A stretch of DNA of 64,000 nt from Saprospiraceae bacterium (GTDB taxonomy: Bacteria > Bacteroidota > Bacteroidia > Chitinophagales > Saprospiraceae): positions 62,001 to 126,000 of the forward strand of contig CATQHI010000003.1 in the NCBI GenBank assembly GCA_958295895.1, read 5' to 3'. The notes beneath the pieces were generated by a model, which was not told the DNA's origin, ran no database searches, and saw only the letters and a list, made by a program, of their open reading frames with translations. Each line of letters begins with the position of its first letter. The first letter of the stretch is position 1. The translations under genes were made by a program, and so were the position numbers. Shown here in pieces: positions 17,328-25,875 of the stretch.

Positions 17328-18782
17328 TCAGCCGTCCGGCAAGCGGTATACGTACCACCACTTCTGGCGGTCGGCCCAGCCGAGGACGTTCACCGCGTCG
17401 ATGAGCGAGCTACGGTCCGTGTACAGCAGCTCGCTACCGACCGGTAATTCGGGGGGCTGCCGCGTATGCTCCACGTAAAGGCAGGGCCCGGGGGCGGGGC
17501 CGCAGGTGCCTGCGGTATCGAAGGGTGACTCAACAATCGTAGTACCGGGAGGCAAATAGAAGTGGGGGGTAGTCCCCTCGGCGGTGAAGAGTCGGGCCCC
17601 CGGTCCGGTCAAATTTGCGCCAGTGGGAAACGTGCGGTAGATGTACGCTGCCGGCCCGGTACCGGAGTCCGCCCGGCGCACGGCGACGGATAGCAGTAAC
17701 ACGATGTTTACCCCCAAGCACAGCCAGGCGGTACCTCTCACCCACTGCCGGTTCCAGAAGGGTCCGTACCGTGCGTAGGCCGCGCTGCCCGCGCCCGCCA
17801 GTAGGATCGGTAGCAGGGGAAGGAGCGGAAACAAAAAGCGGATGTCCTTACGCGCTAGCAGCGTGTGTACCAGGAAAAACAGCCCGACCATCCAGCTCAC
17901 CGGGTCGCGGCGGTATACCCACAGGTAGACGATGGTCCCACCGAGGTACACCAGACCTAAGGGCGGAATACCCCGTAGCACCACCAGCTCGAAGTACCCG
18001 TACCAGGGCAGGGTACCGTAGCCGGCCGCGCGCCCCTCGATCAGGTTGGCAGCAAAGTAATGGTAGGCCGGTAGCGTCCACTCTCCGTAGAGCCAGTACG
18101 TCAGGGGGTAGGCGAGCAAGAGTACCGTAAAGCCCCCGGCTACGAGGCCACCTACTGCTTTCCATGGGGCACGATGCACGAACAGGAGCCATAGTCCGAA
18201 CCCTACGGCCAGCAGTCCGGCCTGGTAGCGGAAGAGGAAGGCCAGGCCAAAGTAGGCTCCGCTCCAGAAGCTACTCCAGCCCCCCGCGGGGGTGTAGTGT
18301 TGATCCACCGCAGGGGTGCGGATAGGGTAGGTTAGTAGGCCGAGCACCGCCGCGAGCCCCGACCAGTTCTCACTCGAAAATCTCACGCCACTGTAGTAGG
18401 CACACCAGTGGAAGAACAGGAGCACGATAAATGCCGATCGTAGACCAGTAGGTACAACACCCACGTACCGCCGGTAAAGTAGCACGGCCACCCACAAAGA
18501 GAGCCCGGCCGAAAGTAGGCGGAGAAGAAAGGCTACCACAAATGGATCTGCCGTTCCCACGCCACCCAGTAGTCGGTACATACCATAAGCTACCGCGGGT
18601 TGTAAGGCCGGGCGCATCCGCTCGCCGTACTCCCACGGTAGCTCGTGCACCGGAGTGATGCCCAACTTGTAGGCGGCAAACTCGAGAATTTGGAAGTATT
18701 CATCCCCCTGGTGGTGCCCGGTCGAATTCCAGGCGGTGAGGGCTAGTAGGAGTGCCGCGGCGATGATTAACCACCTACTCAT
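17328..18782 (-). CDS. Alg9/PIG-B-like mannosyltransferase, multi-pass membrane protein
   Basis: Starting at the ATG at 18782, the 484-residue product has about ten hydrophobic helices. It also has the hallmark first-loop motif HHQGDEYFQILEFA, a variant of the HxPDExxQ motif of GT22 (Alg9/PIG-B) dolichyl-phosphate-mannose-dependent enzymes. RKDIRFLFPLLPLLP is the second family signature. It likely adds a sugar from a polyprenyl-phosphate donor on the periplasmic side. The acceptor is unknown. An in-frame extension to 18866 is rejected because it would overlap the upstream gene by 92 bp without conserved content. From 18782 the overlap is 8 bp, so the genes are translationally coupled. Confidence 0.85.
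   Translation of the reverse strand: MSRWLIIAAALLLALTAWNSTGHHQGDEYFQILEFAAYKLGITPVHELPWEYGERMRPALQPAVAYGMYRLLGGVGTADPFVVAFLLRLLSAGLSLWVAVLLYRRYVGVVPTGLRSAFIVLLFFHWCAYYSGVRFSSENWSGLAAVLGLLTYPIRTPAVDQHYTPAGGWSSFWSGAYFGLAFLFRYQAGLLAVGFGLWLLFVHRAPWKAVGGLVAGGFTVLLLAYPLTYWLYGEWTLPAYHYFAANLIEGRAAGYGTLPWYGYFELVVLRGIPPLGLVYLGGTIVYLWVYRRDPVSWMVGLFFLVHTLLARKDIRFLFPLLPLLPILLAGAGSAAYARYGPFWNRQWVRGTAWLCLGVNIVLLLSVAVRRADSGTGPAAYIYRTFPTGANLTGPGARLFTAEGTTPHFYLPPGTTIVESPFDTAGTCGPAPGPCLYVEHTRQPPELPVGSELLYTDRSSLIDAVNVLGWADRQKWWYVYRLPDG
17491..17509 (+). repeat. Dispersed GC-rich repeat, copy 3 (exact 19-mer)
   Basis: GGGGCGGGGCCGCAGGTGC inside the mannosyltransferase gene, read there antisense as GTCGPAP in the C-terminal soluble region. 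Confidence 0.85.
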
Positions 18783-19986
18783 GCGTACGGCCTGAACGGC
18801 CTGTCGGAGCTGCCGGTGCCAGATCGTTCCCGATAGGTTGTGAAAGCACCCTGACCAACTCCTCATTCAGCACCGGCTGGCCGGCATCCACCCAGCAGCT
18901 GTACCAGGCCGACCCGACGGCCCGCACCGCGGCCCGAAAGCGATCCTCGACCATGCCGTGCATAGCCTGAGACCAGGCGGCGGCATACTCCCGGCACTGT
19001 GTGCGTACCTCCCGCCCCAGTCGCTCCTCGACGCAAAGTTGCCGATCGGAGGAAAATCTCTGTCGTAGCCGAGCCTCGGTAGTTAGCACGCTATCGACCA
19101 GCGCGTGGCTTTCGAGCACGATGTTCCAGTAGTATTCGGCGGGGTCGGAGATGTAGTCCGCAGGGCCCACGAAATAGTCATAGTCGGTATCCGCAAACAG
19201 CTCCGGTAGCCGGCTCTCCCAGAAGGCGTGAATACCGAGCTGATTGGTGAGCTGGCCATTGTAGTTCTCGGTGGTGTGCAACGGCACGTGGGCATCGCCG
19301 ATGTAGTGACCGAGCTCGGCGGCTAGCTGCAGAATACGGTCGGCATCACCCGCTACGAAAGCATCGGTAAGCTGCCGGTGGTGGCGCTGCAGATGATAGG
19401 GCAGGATGCCGTGCTCGGAGAAGTGATCTACCGGGTAGACCGCTCCCACCGTGTCCGGAAAGTCCAGGCGGCGCAGGGAGTCCACCACTACAGCCCGCTC
19501 CTCGTACAGCGCTGGAAGTAGCGTGTTCGTCCATAGGTTACGGTAGTCTGCTAGTGGAAGGTCGAAGCTCCTTTCTCCGCTGGTCAGGATCGCCTGGTCG
19601 AACAGCACGGTGTCCAGTCGCCAGTGCGTGGTATCTCCTGCTGTATCCACAGCGTCCAGACCGCCCCGCCACATGCGGGCGTCCAGGTAGCTACGGGGTA
19701 CGTCATCGAAGGGGAGCTCCCCCCAGTGATCTAGGTCGATGTAGTGGCGCACGGCCTCGTGCTCGGTGGCGTAGCGGCGCTTGTCGGGGTCGACGGCGTG
19801 CTCGGCCAGGTAGTCGGCCTGCGGTCGGAAGCCTACGCCTAGTTCGGGCGGAAGGGTATACACCGCCAGGCGGTTGATGCGGCGGTGGGCGAAGAAGCCC
19901 CAGGATGGGGAAGGGGGCGGTTCGCAAAACGTTGCACCCGCGGCCCCGCCCAGGAGTACGATGAGAAGTGAGGGAAGAAGGTTCAT
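18775..19986 (-). CDS. Zinc-dependent phospholipase C-like exported protein
   Basis: A 403-residue all-helical zinc hydrolase related to the phospholipase C/P1 nuclease superfamily. Likely metal ligands are spread as in that fold: WGFFAHRRINRLA near the mature N-terminus, HYIDLDHWGE, HYIGDAHVPLHTTENYNG and HAFWESRLPEL. The N-terminal signal peptide (MNLLPSLLIVLLGGAAGA) contains a copy of the dispersed GC-rich repeat. It follows gldG by 14 bp and overlaps the mannosyltransferase. Phospholipase versus nuclease activity cannot be settled from sequence. Confidence 0.82.
   Translation of the reverse strand: MNLLPSLLIVLLGGAAGATFCEPPPSPSWGFFAHRRINRLAVYTLPPELGVGFRPQADYLAEHAVDPDKRRYATEHEAVRHYIDLDHWGELPFDDVPRSYLDARMWRGGLDAVDTAGDTTHWRLDTVLFDQAILTSGERSFDLPLADYRNLWTNTLLPALYEERAVVVDSLRRLDFPDTVGAVYPVDHFSEHGILPYHLQRHHRQLTDAFVAGDADRILQLAAELGHYIGDAHVPLHTTENYNGQLTNQLGIHAFWESRLPELFADTDYDYFVGPADYISDPAEYYWNIVLESHALVDSVLTTEARLRQRFSSDRQLCVEERLGREVRTQCREYAAAWSQAMHGMVEDRFRAAVRAVGSAWYSCWVDAGQPVLNEELVRVLSQPIGNDLAPAAPTGRSGRTHE
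19934..19951 (-). repeat. Dispersed GC-rich repeat, copy 4 (one substitution)
   Basis: On the minus strand GGGCGGGGCCGCGGGTGC, then AA. It is in frame in the signal peptide of the phospholipase-like protein, encoding GGAAGA. Confidence 0.65.
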
Positions 19987-20000
19987 GAAGGAAGGATAAC

Positions 20001-21722
20001 TTAACGGGCGTAGCGGCGGCGACGCAGAAAGTTGAACAAAAAGCCGAAGAGGCTAAGGAGTAGGAGGGGGAGCACTAGGTTGAGGCTGCGCCAGTAGCCG
20101 GCCTCGGCCAGGGCACGGTTCTGGTCGAGCAGGCGCAGACGTACGTCTTTGTTGCGGCTGTTGATGATGCCGGTAGGATCGAGTAGGTAGGCGACTGCAT
20201 TGAGCAGGAAGGTCTTATTGGCGTAGGGGATGCCGCTGAAGCGGTTGACGCCAAGGGTGCCTACCTCGCCGCGACTACTGACACTGTTAGCTAAGACGTC
20301 ACCGTCGCTAACGACCAGCATGGCGGTGGGGATTGAGCTACTACGGTAGTCTCGATTGCTACGACTAAGCAGATTCTCGAAGGAGGAGCGCATCCGGTTG
20401 GCGAAGGGACTTTCAAAAGTGCCCTCCAGGAGAAGCGCCAGGGGCAAATCAGCCCGGTTGAAGCGGTCCAGTTTGACGCTGAATTTCTGGGCGTCGAGGT
20501 CGATGGTGGAGGGCACGGCCTGGAGCCGCGCCCTGTTGCTGCTAGTGAGGAGGGTAGTGCGGCTGATGTTAGTCCCGGCACCGACCTCCTCCAGGAGGGT
20601 AGGGTAGCGCAGGTCTACGGCGTCGATATTTTGCACGATGGGATGTTCCGAGGCGGGCAGTGCGGTGACGTGGTAGGGGAAGGGCACTAGGGTGAACCGG
20701 GGGCCCGTCGGTCCCTGGCTGGTTGCTATCGGAATGGGACTATTAGCCAGGTCGAGCACCAGCTCGCTGCTAACGCGAAAGCCGTAGCGGAAGAATAGAT
20801 CTTCCAGTCCGGTAGTCCGGGCCTGGGGGATAGCCTCGCCCGTAGTCTGCAGGCTATCGTAGTCCATGGCTACGGCGTCGATGGCCCAAACGACCTTGCC
20901 GCCCTGCATCACGTACTGGTCGAGCCGGAAAGCCTGCTCCGGGGTAAAGGGCACCGTCGGTTTGGCGACGATGAGTAGGTCGACCTGATCGGGTACCGTG
21001 GCTACGCTATCCAGGTACAGCGGCCCCACCTCGTAGTCCTTGCGCAGCTCGCTGACCAGGTCGGCAAACTGAGCCGGGGGCAGCTCGCCGTTGCCGAGGG
21101 TGAAGCCGATGGTGTATTTGTCCGTGGCGGTGAGGCCCGCGATGGCGCGTGTAAGATTATATTCTAGTAGGTTCTCCGCCTGGTTAAGTTGCTGGGCCAG
21201 TGGCACATCGGGGCGGGAGGCCTCCAGCAGGGGCACGATGCGCTGCTGCTCGCCGGCGTACACGAGAGCGTAGGGATATACGGCGCGGGCGGTGCGCTCC
21301 CCGGCCGACTGCTGGTAGTCAGTCACCGGTACGATGTCGTCCTCAAACATTGCCTCCTGCCGCTGGCGTACCTCATCGGGGGTGCCTGCGAGTGGGTCGG
21401 CAAACTCGTACTCCAGGTAGTCGGTATAGCCGGCGAAGTCCTCCAGTTTTTCCTCCAGGGCGGTACGCAGGCGCTGGTAACCGGCGGGTAACTCCCCCGC
21501 GAGGAGGACGCGCACGTAGACCGGTTCGGCCAGGTCGGTGAGCTGGTCACGGGTGTTGGTAGATAGCGTGTAGCGACGGTCCTCGGTGAGGTCGAGGGCG
21601 GTGTACAGCCGGGTGCCCCCGAGGCGGGAGTGGGCCAGTACGTTCACCACCACGAGTACGCCCAGTCCGAGGACAAATCGAAGTAGGGCCTGAAGGCGGT
21701 ATATACGTTCACGTGAGGGCAT
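20001..21722 (-). CDS. gldG: GldG, gliding-motility ABC transporter substrate-binding protein
   Basis: A 573-residue membrane-anchored protein. One N-terminal helix (about 13-28) is followed by the large GldG extracytoplasmic region (ABC_transp_aux-like: DLTEDRRYTLSTNTRDQL, VLLAGELPAGYQRL, GGKVVWAIDAV) and a C-terminal helix (LNLVLPLLLLSLFGFLFNFL) before an arginine-rich tail. It works with the permease GldF and ATPase GldA in gliding. Neither partner is adjacent: the upstream gene is divergent and the downstream ones are a phospholipase-like protein and a mannosyltransferase. A -7-like TATCTTCG at 21736-21743 lies 13 bp before the start. Confidence 0.9.
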   Translation of the reverse strand: MPSRERIYRLQALLRFVLGLGVLVVVNVLAHSRLGGTRLYTALDLTEDRRYTLSTNTRDQLTDLAEPVYVRVLLAGELPAGYQRLRTALEEKLEDFAGYTDYLEYEFADPLAGTPDEVRQRQEAMFEDDIVPVTDYQQSAGERTARAVYPYALVYAGEQQRIVPLLEASRPDVPLAQQLNQAENLLEYNLTRAIAGLTATDKYTIGFTLGNGELPPAQFADLVSELRKDYEVGPLYLDSVATVPDQVDLLIVAKPTVPFTPEQAFRLDQYVMQGGKVVWAIDAVAMDYDSLQTTGEAIPQARTTGLEDLFFRYGFRVSSELVLDLANSPIPIATSQGPTGPRFTLVPFPYHVTALPASEHPIVQNIDAVDLRYPTLLEEVGAGTNISRTTLLTSSNRARLQAVPSTIDLDAQKFSVKLDRFNRADLPLALLLEGTFESPFANRMRSSFENLLSRSNRDYRSSSIPTAMLVVSDGDVLANSVSSRGEVGTLGVNRFSGIPYANKTFLLNAVAYLLDPTGIINSRNKDVRLRLLDQNRALAEAGYWRSLNLVLPLLLLSLFGFLFNFLRRRRYAR

Positions 21723-21735
21723 AGGCGGTGGGAGG

Positions 21736-21743
21736 CGAAGATA
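21736..21743 (-). promoter_or_regulatory. Possible gldG promoter -7 element (TATCTTCG)
   Basis: One mismatch to TAnnTTTG on the minus strand, 13 bp upstream of the gldG start in the 145-bp divergent gap. Confidence 0.4.
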
Positions 21744-21801
21744 AAGCGGGTCCCCGACAGAGTCCGGGGGCCGTTAATCCAGCTCGCATCCGCGCGCGTT
21801 G

Positions 21802-21809
21802 TACCTTCG
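21802..21809 (+). promoter_or_regulatory. Possible -7 element (TACCTTCG) for the haloperoxidase/PAP2 gene
   Basis: Same octamer as upstream of gyrA. It lies 58 bp before the ATG at 21868. Confidence 0.4.
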
Positions 21810-21867
21810 TAGCGGTCGCAAGCGTGGCGCTACCGGCCCTACAATTTCGATCACTGCACCCCTACGT

Positions 21868-23250
21868 ATGAAGTTCCGCTTTGTCTGCATGCTTTTTCTC
21901 CTTTTCACCCTGCTGAGCTGCGGGGAGGATAGTAATCCGAATTACCAGGAGGAAGTCGCCCGCCCCGAGTTCTTTCACCGTTCGGTGAAACAGCTCACGG
22001 ACGTGATCGTCCACGATATCTTTTCCCCGCCGGTAGCGAGCCGGATCTACTCCTACTCGAGTATCGCCGGCTACGAGGCGCTGGCGGCGGGCGATCCCAA
22101 TCTAGAGAGCCTAGCCGGGCAGATTCCCCACCTTGCACCCGCGCCCCCGCCCCCTGCCGGACAGGAAATTGCCTTTCCCATTGCCGCGGTCGCCGCACAG
22201 CTCAGGGTGGGTAAGAGCCTGATCTTCAGTGAGCCGAAGATGGATGAGTTCAGGGAGGAGCTTTTTCAGGAGATGCGCGAGATCGGCGTGCCGGAGGAAG
22301 TCTTCGCTGCCTCGGTCGCCTACGGAGAGCAGGTAGCCGACCACATCATCGCCTGGTACGGCGGGGACATGTACAAGCAGACGCGGACGTTTCCGAAGTA
22401 CTCCATCACCGACGATGAGACCAAGTGGCAGCCGACGCCGCCGGACTACATGGACGGCATTGAGCCGAGCTGGATGAAGATCCGGCCGTTCACACTGGAT
22501 AGCGCCAGTCAGTTTAGTCCCTTACCGCCTACCGAATTTAGCCTGGAACCCGACAGCAAGTGGATGCACGAGGTGAACGAGGTGTACACCGCCTTTACCG
22601 GCGTCGACGAGCAAGAAAGCGCCCAGCGGCAGGCGATTGCGCAGTTCTGGGACTGTAATCCCTACGTGAGCCACACGGTGGGCCACCTGATGTTTGCCAC
22701 CAAAAAGATCACCCCGGGCGGGCACTGGATCAATATTGCCGCGATTGCCGCTAAGAAAGCAGATGCCGATTTTGCCCGCACGGTAGAGACCTACGCCCTG
22801 GTCAGCATGGCCATGTACGATGCCTTCATCAGCTGCTGGGAGGAGAAGTACCGCTCGAAGCTGGTGCGGCCGGAGACCTTCATCAACCGCCACGTCGACC
22901 AGGAGTGGCGGCCGCTGCTCCAGACGCCGCCCTTTCCGGAGCACACCAGTGGGCACTCCGTGGTGAGTCGCGCCTGTGCGGTGGTACTGACTGATTTATA
23001 CGGGAATAACTTTGCCTATGACGACGATAGCGAGGAGGAGTACGATTTGCCGACGCGGACTTATCCGAGCTTTTTAGCGGCTAGCGAGGAGGCTGCGATC
23101 AGCCGGCTCTACGGGGGTATTCATTACCGACCCTCCATTGAGTACGGGATGACACAGGGAGAGGCGGTAGGCAAGCACCTACTCGCACGCATTCACGCCC
23201 GATCCAAGATCACCGAGGCACGGGGTGGCGGTCTTACTACCAAACGGTGA
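21868..23250 (+). CDS. Vanadium-dependent haloperoxidase / PAP2 superfamily lipoprotein
   Basis: The ATG at 21868 begins a lipoprotein signal (MKFRFVCMLFLLFTLLSCGED, Cys18), so I prefer it to the longer frame. The 460-residue chain carries the three PAP2/haloperoxidase phosphate- or vanadate-binding motifs: KYRSKLVRPETF, PFPEHTSGHSVVSRA (TSGH in place of PSGH) and SRLYGGIHYRPSIEYG. Family members use bound vanadate for halide oxidation or act as acid phosphatases. The sequence does not decide which. It should face the periplasm. The downstream small membrane protein starts inside its stop codon. Confidence 0.87.
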   Translation: MKFRFVCMLFLLFTLLSCGEDSNPNYQEEVARPEFFHRSVKQLTDVIVHDIFSPPVASRIYSYSSIAGYEALAAGDPNLESLAGQIPHLAPAPPPPAGQEIAFPIAAVAAQLRVGKSLIFSEPKMDEFREELFQEMREIGVPEEVFAASVAYGEQVADHIIAWYGGDMYKQTRTFPKYSITDDETKWQPTPPDYMDGIEPSWMKIRPFTLDSASQFSPLPPTEFSLEPDSKWMHEVNEVYTAFTGVDEQESAQRQAIAQFWDCNPYVSHTVGHLMFATKKITPGGHWINIAAIAAKKADADFARTVETYALVSMAMYDAFISCWEEKYRSKLVRPETFINRHVDQEWRPLLQTPPFPEHTSGHSVVSRACAVVLTDLYGNNFAYDDDSEEEYDLPTRTYPSFLAASEEAAISRLYGGIHYRPSIEYGMTQGEAVGKHLLARIHARSKITEARGGGLTTKR

Positions 23251-23507
23251 ACTTCGCGCTGCTGCTCATCGGGCAACTGATCCTGTACTCTCTGCTGATG
23301 CTAGCCAATGAGTACGCCGGTACCCTGCTGGCCGCCATCCTTGGCGCTATCTGCTTTGCGATCTGGGGGCTGAGTCACGTGACGGAATGGGTGGAGCCCA
23401 GTAGGGTGAGCCGCTCTTATTACACCTACCTGCTTACGGGATGGATTGCCCCGGCCCTGGCCCTGATCGCCTTCATTGCCCTGCGAGGCGGTATTGGCTG
23501 GCTCTGA
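23247..23507 (+). CDS. Small three-helix membrane protein of unknown function
   Basis: An 86-residue protein starting at GTG, whose first bases overlap the upstream TGA by 4 nt, indicating translational coupling to the haloperoxidase/PAP2 gene. It has three hydrophobic segments (about 4-20, 24-42, 62-80) joined by a short polar loop (HVTEWVEPSRVSRSYYTY). I do not recognise the family. The coupling suggests a membrane partner or an unrelated conserved protein. Confidence 0.7.
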   Translation: MNFALLLIGQLILYSLLMLANEYAGTLLAAILGAICFAIWGLSHVTEWVEPSRVSRSYYTYLLTGWIAPALALIAFIALRGGIGWL

Positions 23508-23546
23508 GGCGAACATGTCCGGTCGCCACCGGCTTGACTACTACGT

Positions 23547-23924
23547 ATGAAGCGTTTGATCTCCTACTCCCGGGGCCGACTCTCCGCCTTTGGGTATGCC
23601 TTTCGGGGGGCGTATGACCTGCTGCGCAACCACGCGCCGTCGAAGATCCACATCGCCGCCTTTTTAATGATGATCGGCCTATCGTGGGGGCTGGATTTCG
23701 CCCTCTGGAAATGGGTGGCGGTGTTGCTGTGCTCGGGGATGGTACTGGCCGCCGAAGCGCTGAATACGGCCGTGGAGTACGTGGTAGACTTGGTAAGCCC
23801 GGAGTATAACATCCTGGCCGGTAAGGCGAAGGACGTGGCGGCGGGGGCGGTGTTATTTACTGCGGTGTTTTCCGGGATTATTGCTTTGCTGTTAGTGTAT
23901 GATTCACTCTGGGGGGGCGGGTAG
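23547..23924 (+). CDS. dgkA: Diacylglycerol kinase family protein (undecaprenol kinase type)
   Basis: A 125-residue trimeric-type membrane kinase with three transmembrane helices. The signature AAEALNTAVEYVVD, with the catalytic glutamate in AEALNTAVE, and the following LAGKAKDVAAGAVL are diagnostic of the DgkA family. Outside proteobacteria these enzymes usually phosphorylate undecaprenol for cell-wall lipid recycling. The N-terminal RLSAFGYAFRGAYDLLRNH is the usual amphipathic surface helix. It lies 39 bp after the small membrane protein gene and is probably co-transcribed with it. Confidence 0.93.
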   Translation: MKRLISYSRGRLSAFGYAFRGAYDLLRNHAPSKIHIAAFLMMIGLSWGLDFALWKWVAVLLCSGMVLAAEALNTAVEYVVDLVSPEYNILAGKAKDVAAGAVLFTAVFSGIIALLLVYDSLWGGG

Positions 23925-23925
23925 T

Positions 23926-23955
23926 GCAACTCCGCTGCTATTGGTTTTGAACCAC
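23926..23955 (+). repeat. Half copy of the palindromic intergenic element
   Basis: GCAACTCCGCTGCTA followed by TTGAACCAC repeats the left flank and arm start seen at 16074-16104, but no right arm follows. The whole 67-bp gap between dgkA and chaN otherwise shows only a small hairpin (GGCGCTTCCGGCGC on the minus strand). Confidence 0.55.
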
Positions 23956-23991
23956 GGATTTTAGCGCCGGAAGCGCCCTGTTATACCTGCC

Positions 23992-24843
23992 TCAGTAAGT
24001 CTTAGTCATCCGCTCCGGGACGAGGATAGTAAAGTCAGCCTTCCCCACATTCTCCCTGATCAGCCCATCGAGCTTGGATTGCTCCAGCGTAGTTATGGTC
24101 ACCACCCGCAACTGCGGTTTGTACTGCCGCAGGTACCAGCTAATGCCCTCGAAGTTGTCGCTGTGGTAACTTCCGTTGATGTGCAGGAGGGGCCACCCTT
24201 CGCGGACGTTGCGGGCGATAAACCAGGCCATCGTAGCATCCTTGATGGCTTGCGCTTTGGGGAAGTTTTCACCGGCGTGACCGGGTCCCTGTCCCGGCAT
24301 CAGCATCGCTTCGTAGCCCGGTAGTTCCGCATCGTAGGGTGGGGGCAGCGGGGGAAGCAGCGCTTGTTCTTCAGCCGGCAAAGACTGTAGCACCACGAAG
24401 CCGCGCTGGAAGACCATCCGGGCGTACTCCCGCGGCGTATTGGTAGCGTATACTCGGGCGCTCTGCTGCCGCGCTTGCTGGAGTAGCGGTAGGTAGTCGG
24501 TGTTGAAGTTCGGCCACAGCCCCCCGACCGCGCTATCGAGCTGCTCTACGGTGAGGCTATCGGACATGAATCTATCGAGGGCATCCTGCTCGTCGGTTTC
24601 GAACATCTCCAGGCCTAGATCGTAGGCCTGGAGGTCGCCGGCTACCACGAGCTCCAGCCAGTGCGCGATGGGGTTATTGTGGTACTCGCCGAAGAGGATG
24701 ACATCCGCTTCCTGTAGCTCGCGCAGCATCTTTTTGTAGGATACTTCTTTACCGCTTTTTCCGAACAGCGCGTAGGCCTGGGGTACCGACTGCGAGTATA
24801 AAGTGGTACTCAGCAGTAAGCAAAGCATAATTTGGTATGACAT
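23992..24843 (-). CDS. ChaN family exported protein (haem-binding type)
   Basis: I choose the ATG at 24843, which gives a 283-residue protein with a signal peptide (MSYQIMLCLLLSTTLYSQ) and places a TAnnTTTG promoter 5 bp upstream. A longer frame to 24945 would overlap the SDR gene. The ChaN/Tiki-like fold is clear from VILFGEYHNNPIAHWLEL, YDLGLEMFETDEQDAL and the late GSYHSDNFEGISWYL. ChaN proteins bind haem and are linked to iron uptake, and related Tiki enzymes are metalloproteases with the same GExH motif. Confidence 0.85.
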   Translation of the reverse strand: MSYQIMLCLLLSTTLYSQSVPQAYALFGKSGKEVSYKKMLRELQEADVILFGEYHNNPIAHWLELVVAGDLQAYDLGLEMFETDEQDALDRFMSDSLTVEQLDSAVGGLWPNFNTDYLPLLQQARQQSARVYATNTPREYARMVFQRGFVVLQSLPAEEQALLPPLPPPYDAELPGYEAMLMPGQGPGHAGENFPKAQAIKDATMAWFIARNVREGWPLLHINGSYHSDNFEGISWYLRQYKPQLRVVTITTLEQSKLDGLIRENVGKADFTILVPERMTKTY

Positions 24844-24848
24844 GGTCA

Positions 24849-24856
24849 CAAAGCTA
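24849..24856 (-). promoter_or_regulatory. chaN promoter -7 element (TAGCTTTG), 5 bp before the start codon
   Basis: Exact match to TAnnTTTG on the minus strand in the 82-bp gap after the SDR gene. A start site at the usual distance would give a leaderless or near-leaderless mRNA. Confidence 0.6.
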
Positions 24857-24925
24857 CGAAGTCCGCCGGGTAGCGTTTTGCTTCCAGACGAAGGGTGCAG
24901 CACCGCCAAATTGTACTTCGTACTT

Positions 24926-25837
24926 CTAGTAAGGCATCTCCCCACCCGTAACGCCCATCACCTCGCCGGTAAGGTAACTACCCTCCTGGGAAGCAAGCAG
25001 TACGTACACCGGGGCAATCTCTGCGGGCTGGCCCGGCCGACCCAGCGCGGTAGTACTACCGAACTTCTCAATTTTGTCCTGCGGCTGCCCGCCGGAAGAC
25101 TGTAGCGGCGTCCAGAACGGACCGGGGGCTACGGCATTCACGCGGATCCCCTTTTCGGCCACCTGCTGGGCCAGCGCCTTGGTGAAGGCTACGTTACAGG
25201 CCTTGGTCTGGGCGTAATCGAGCAGACTCGACGAGGGGTCAAAGCTCTGCACCGAGGCGGTGTTGATGATGGACGCCCCGGCACTTAAATGCTTGAGAGC
25301 TTCCTTCGTGATCCAAAACGGAGCGTACACATTGACCTTGAAGGTATTGTCGAACTGCTCGGTGGTGAGGTCGCTGATTGATTTTTGGGCGGTCTGCCGG
25401 CCGGCGTTATTGACGAGAATATCTAATCCACCGAGCTTACCTACGGCAGTAGTTACCAGTTCCTTGCAGAAAGCCTCTTCGACGATGTCTCCGGGGATGG
25501 CTACGGCGGTGCGGCCCTCGGCTTCGATCAGTTTGATCACCTCCTGGGCGTTCTGCTCCTCGGTGGGTAGGTAGTTGATGGCTACGTCAGCCCCCTCGCG
25601 GGCAAAGGCGATGGCGGTGGCGCGTCCGATACCCGAGTCACCCCCCGTGATCAGGGCCTTGCGTCCCTCAAGGCGGCCAAAACCGACGTAGCTTTCCTCG
25701 CCATGGTCGGGCTCGGGATCCATCTTGTTGACCGAGCCGGGCCGGTTCTGCGGCTGCCGCGGAAAGGGCGGGCGGGGGTACTGGGTGAGGGGATTCTGCT
25801 TCTGGTAGCGGTTAGTTAGTTTGTCTGTTGCACTCAT
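24926..25837 (-). CDS. SDR family oxidoreductase (YghA/glucose-dehydrogenase-like)
   Basis: A 303-residue extended-N-terminus short-chain dehydrogenase. The cofactor loop is [10 protein letters not shown], the structural motif is NNAG, and the active-site Tyr-x3-Lys is YAQTK with Ser in NTASVQSF. The leader [18 protein letters not shown] is typical of the subgroup that includes E. coli YghA, often stress-induced and with unknown physiological substrate. Cytoplasmic. It diverges from wbqC, whose promoter lies in the 38-bp gap. Confidence 0.92.
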   Translation of the reverse strand: MSATDKLTNRYQKQNPLTQYPRPPFPRQPQNRPGSVNKMDPEPDHGEESYVGFGRLEGRKALITGGDSGIGRATAIAFAREGADVAINYLPTEEQNAQEVIKLIEAEGRTAVAIPGDIVEEAFCKELVTTAVGKLGGLDILVNNAGRQTAQKSISDLTTEQFDNTFKVNVYAPFWITKEALKHLSAGASIINTASVQSFDPSSSLLDYAQTKACNVAFTKALAQQVAEKGIRVNAVAPGPFWTPLQSSGGQPQDKIEKFGSTTALGRPGQPAEIAPVYVLLASQEGSYLTGEVMGVTGGEMPY

Positions 25838-25863
25838 GCCCCGTTAACCGGGCGTTTTTCTCA

Positions 25864-25871
25864 TATGTTTG
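25864..25871 (+). promoter_or_regulatory. wbqC promoter -7 element (TATGTTTG), 4 bp before the start codon
   Basis: Exact TAnnTTTG followed by CTAA and the ATG at 25876, indicating a leaderless transcript. Confidence 0.65.
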
Positions 25872-25875
25872 CTAA

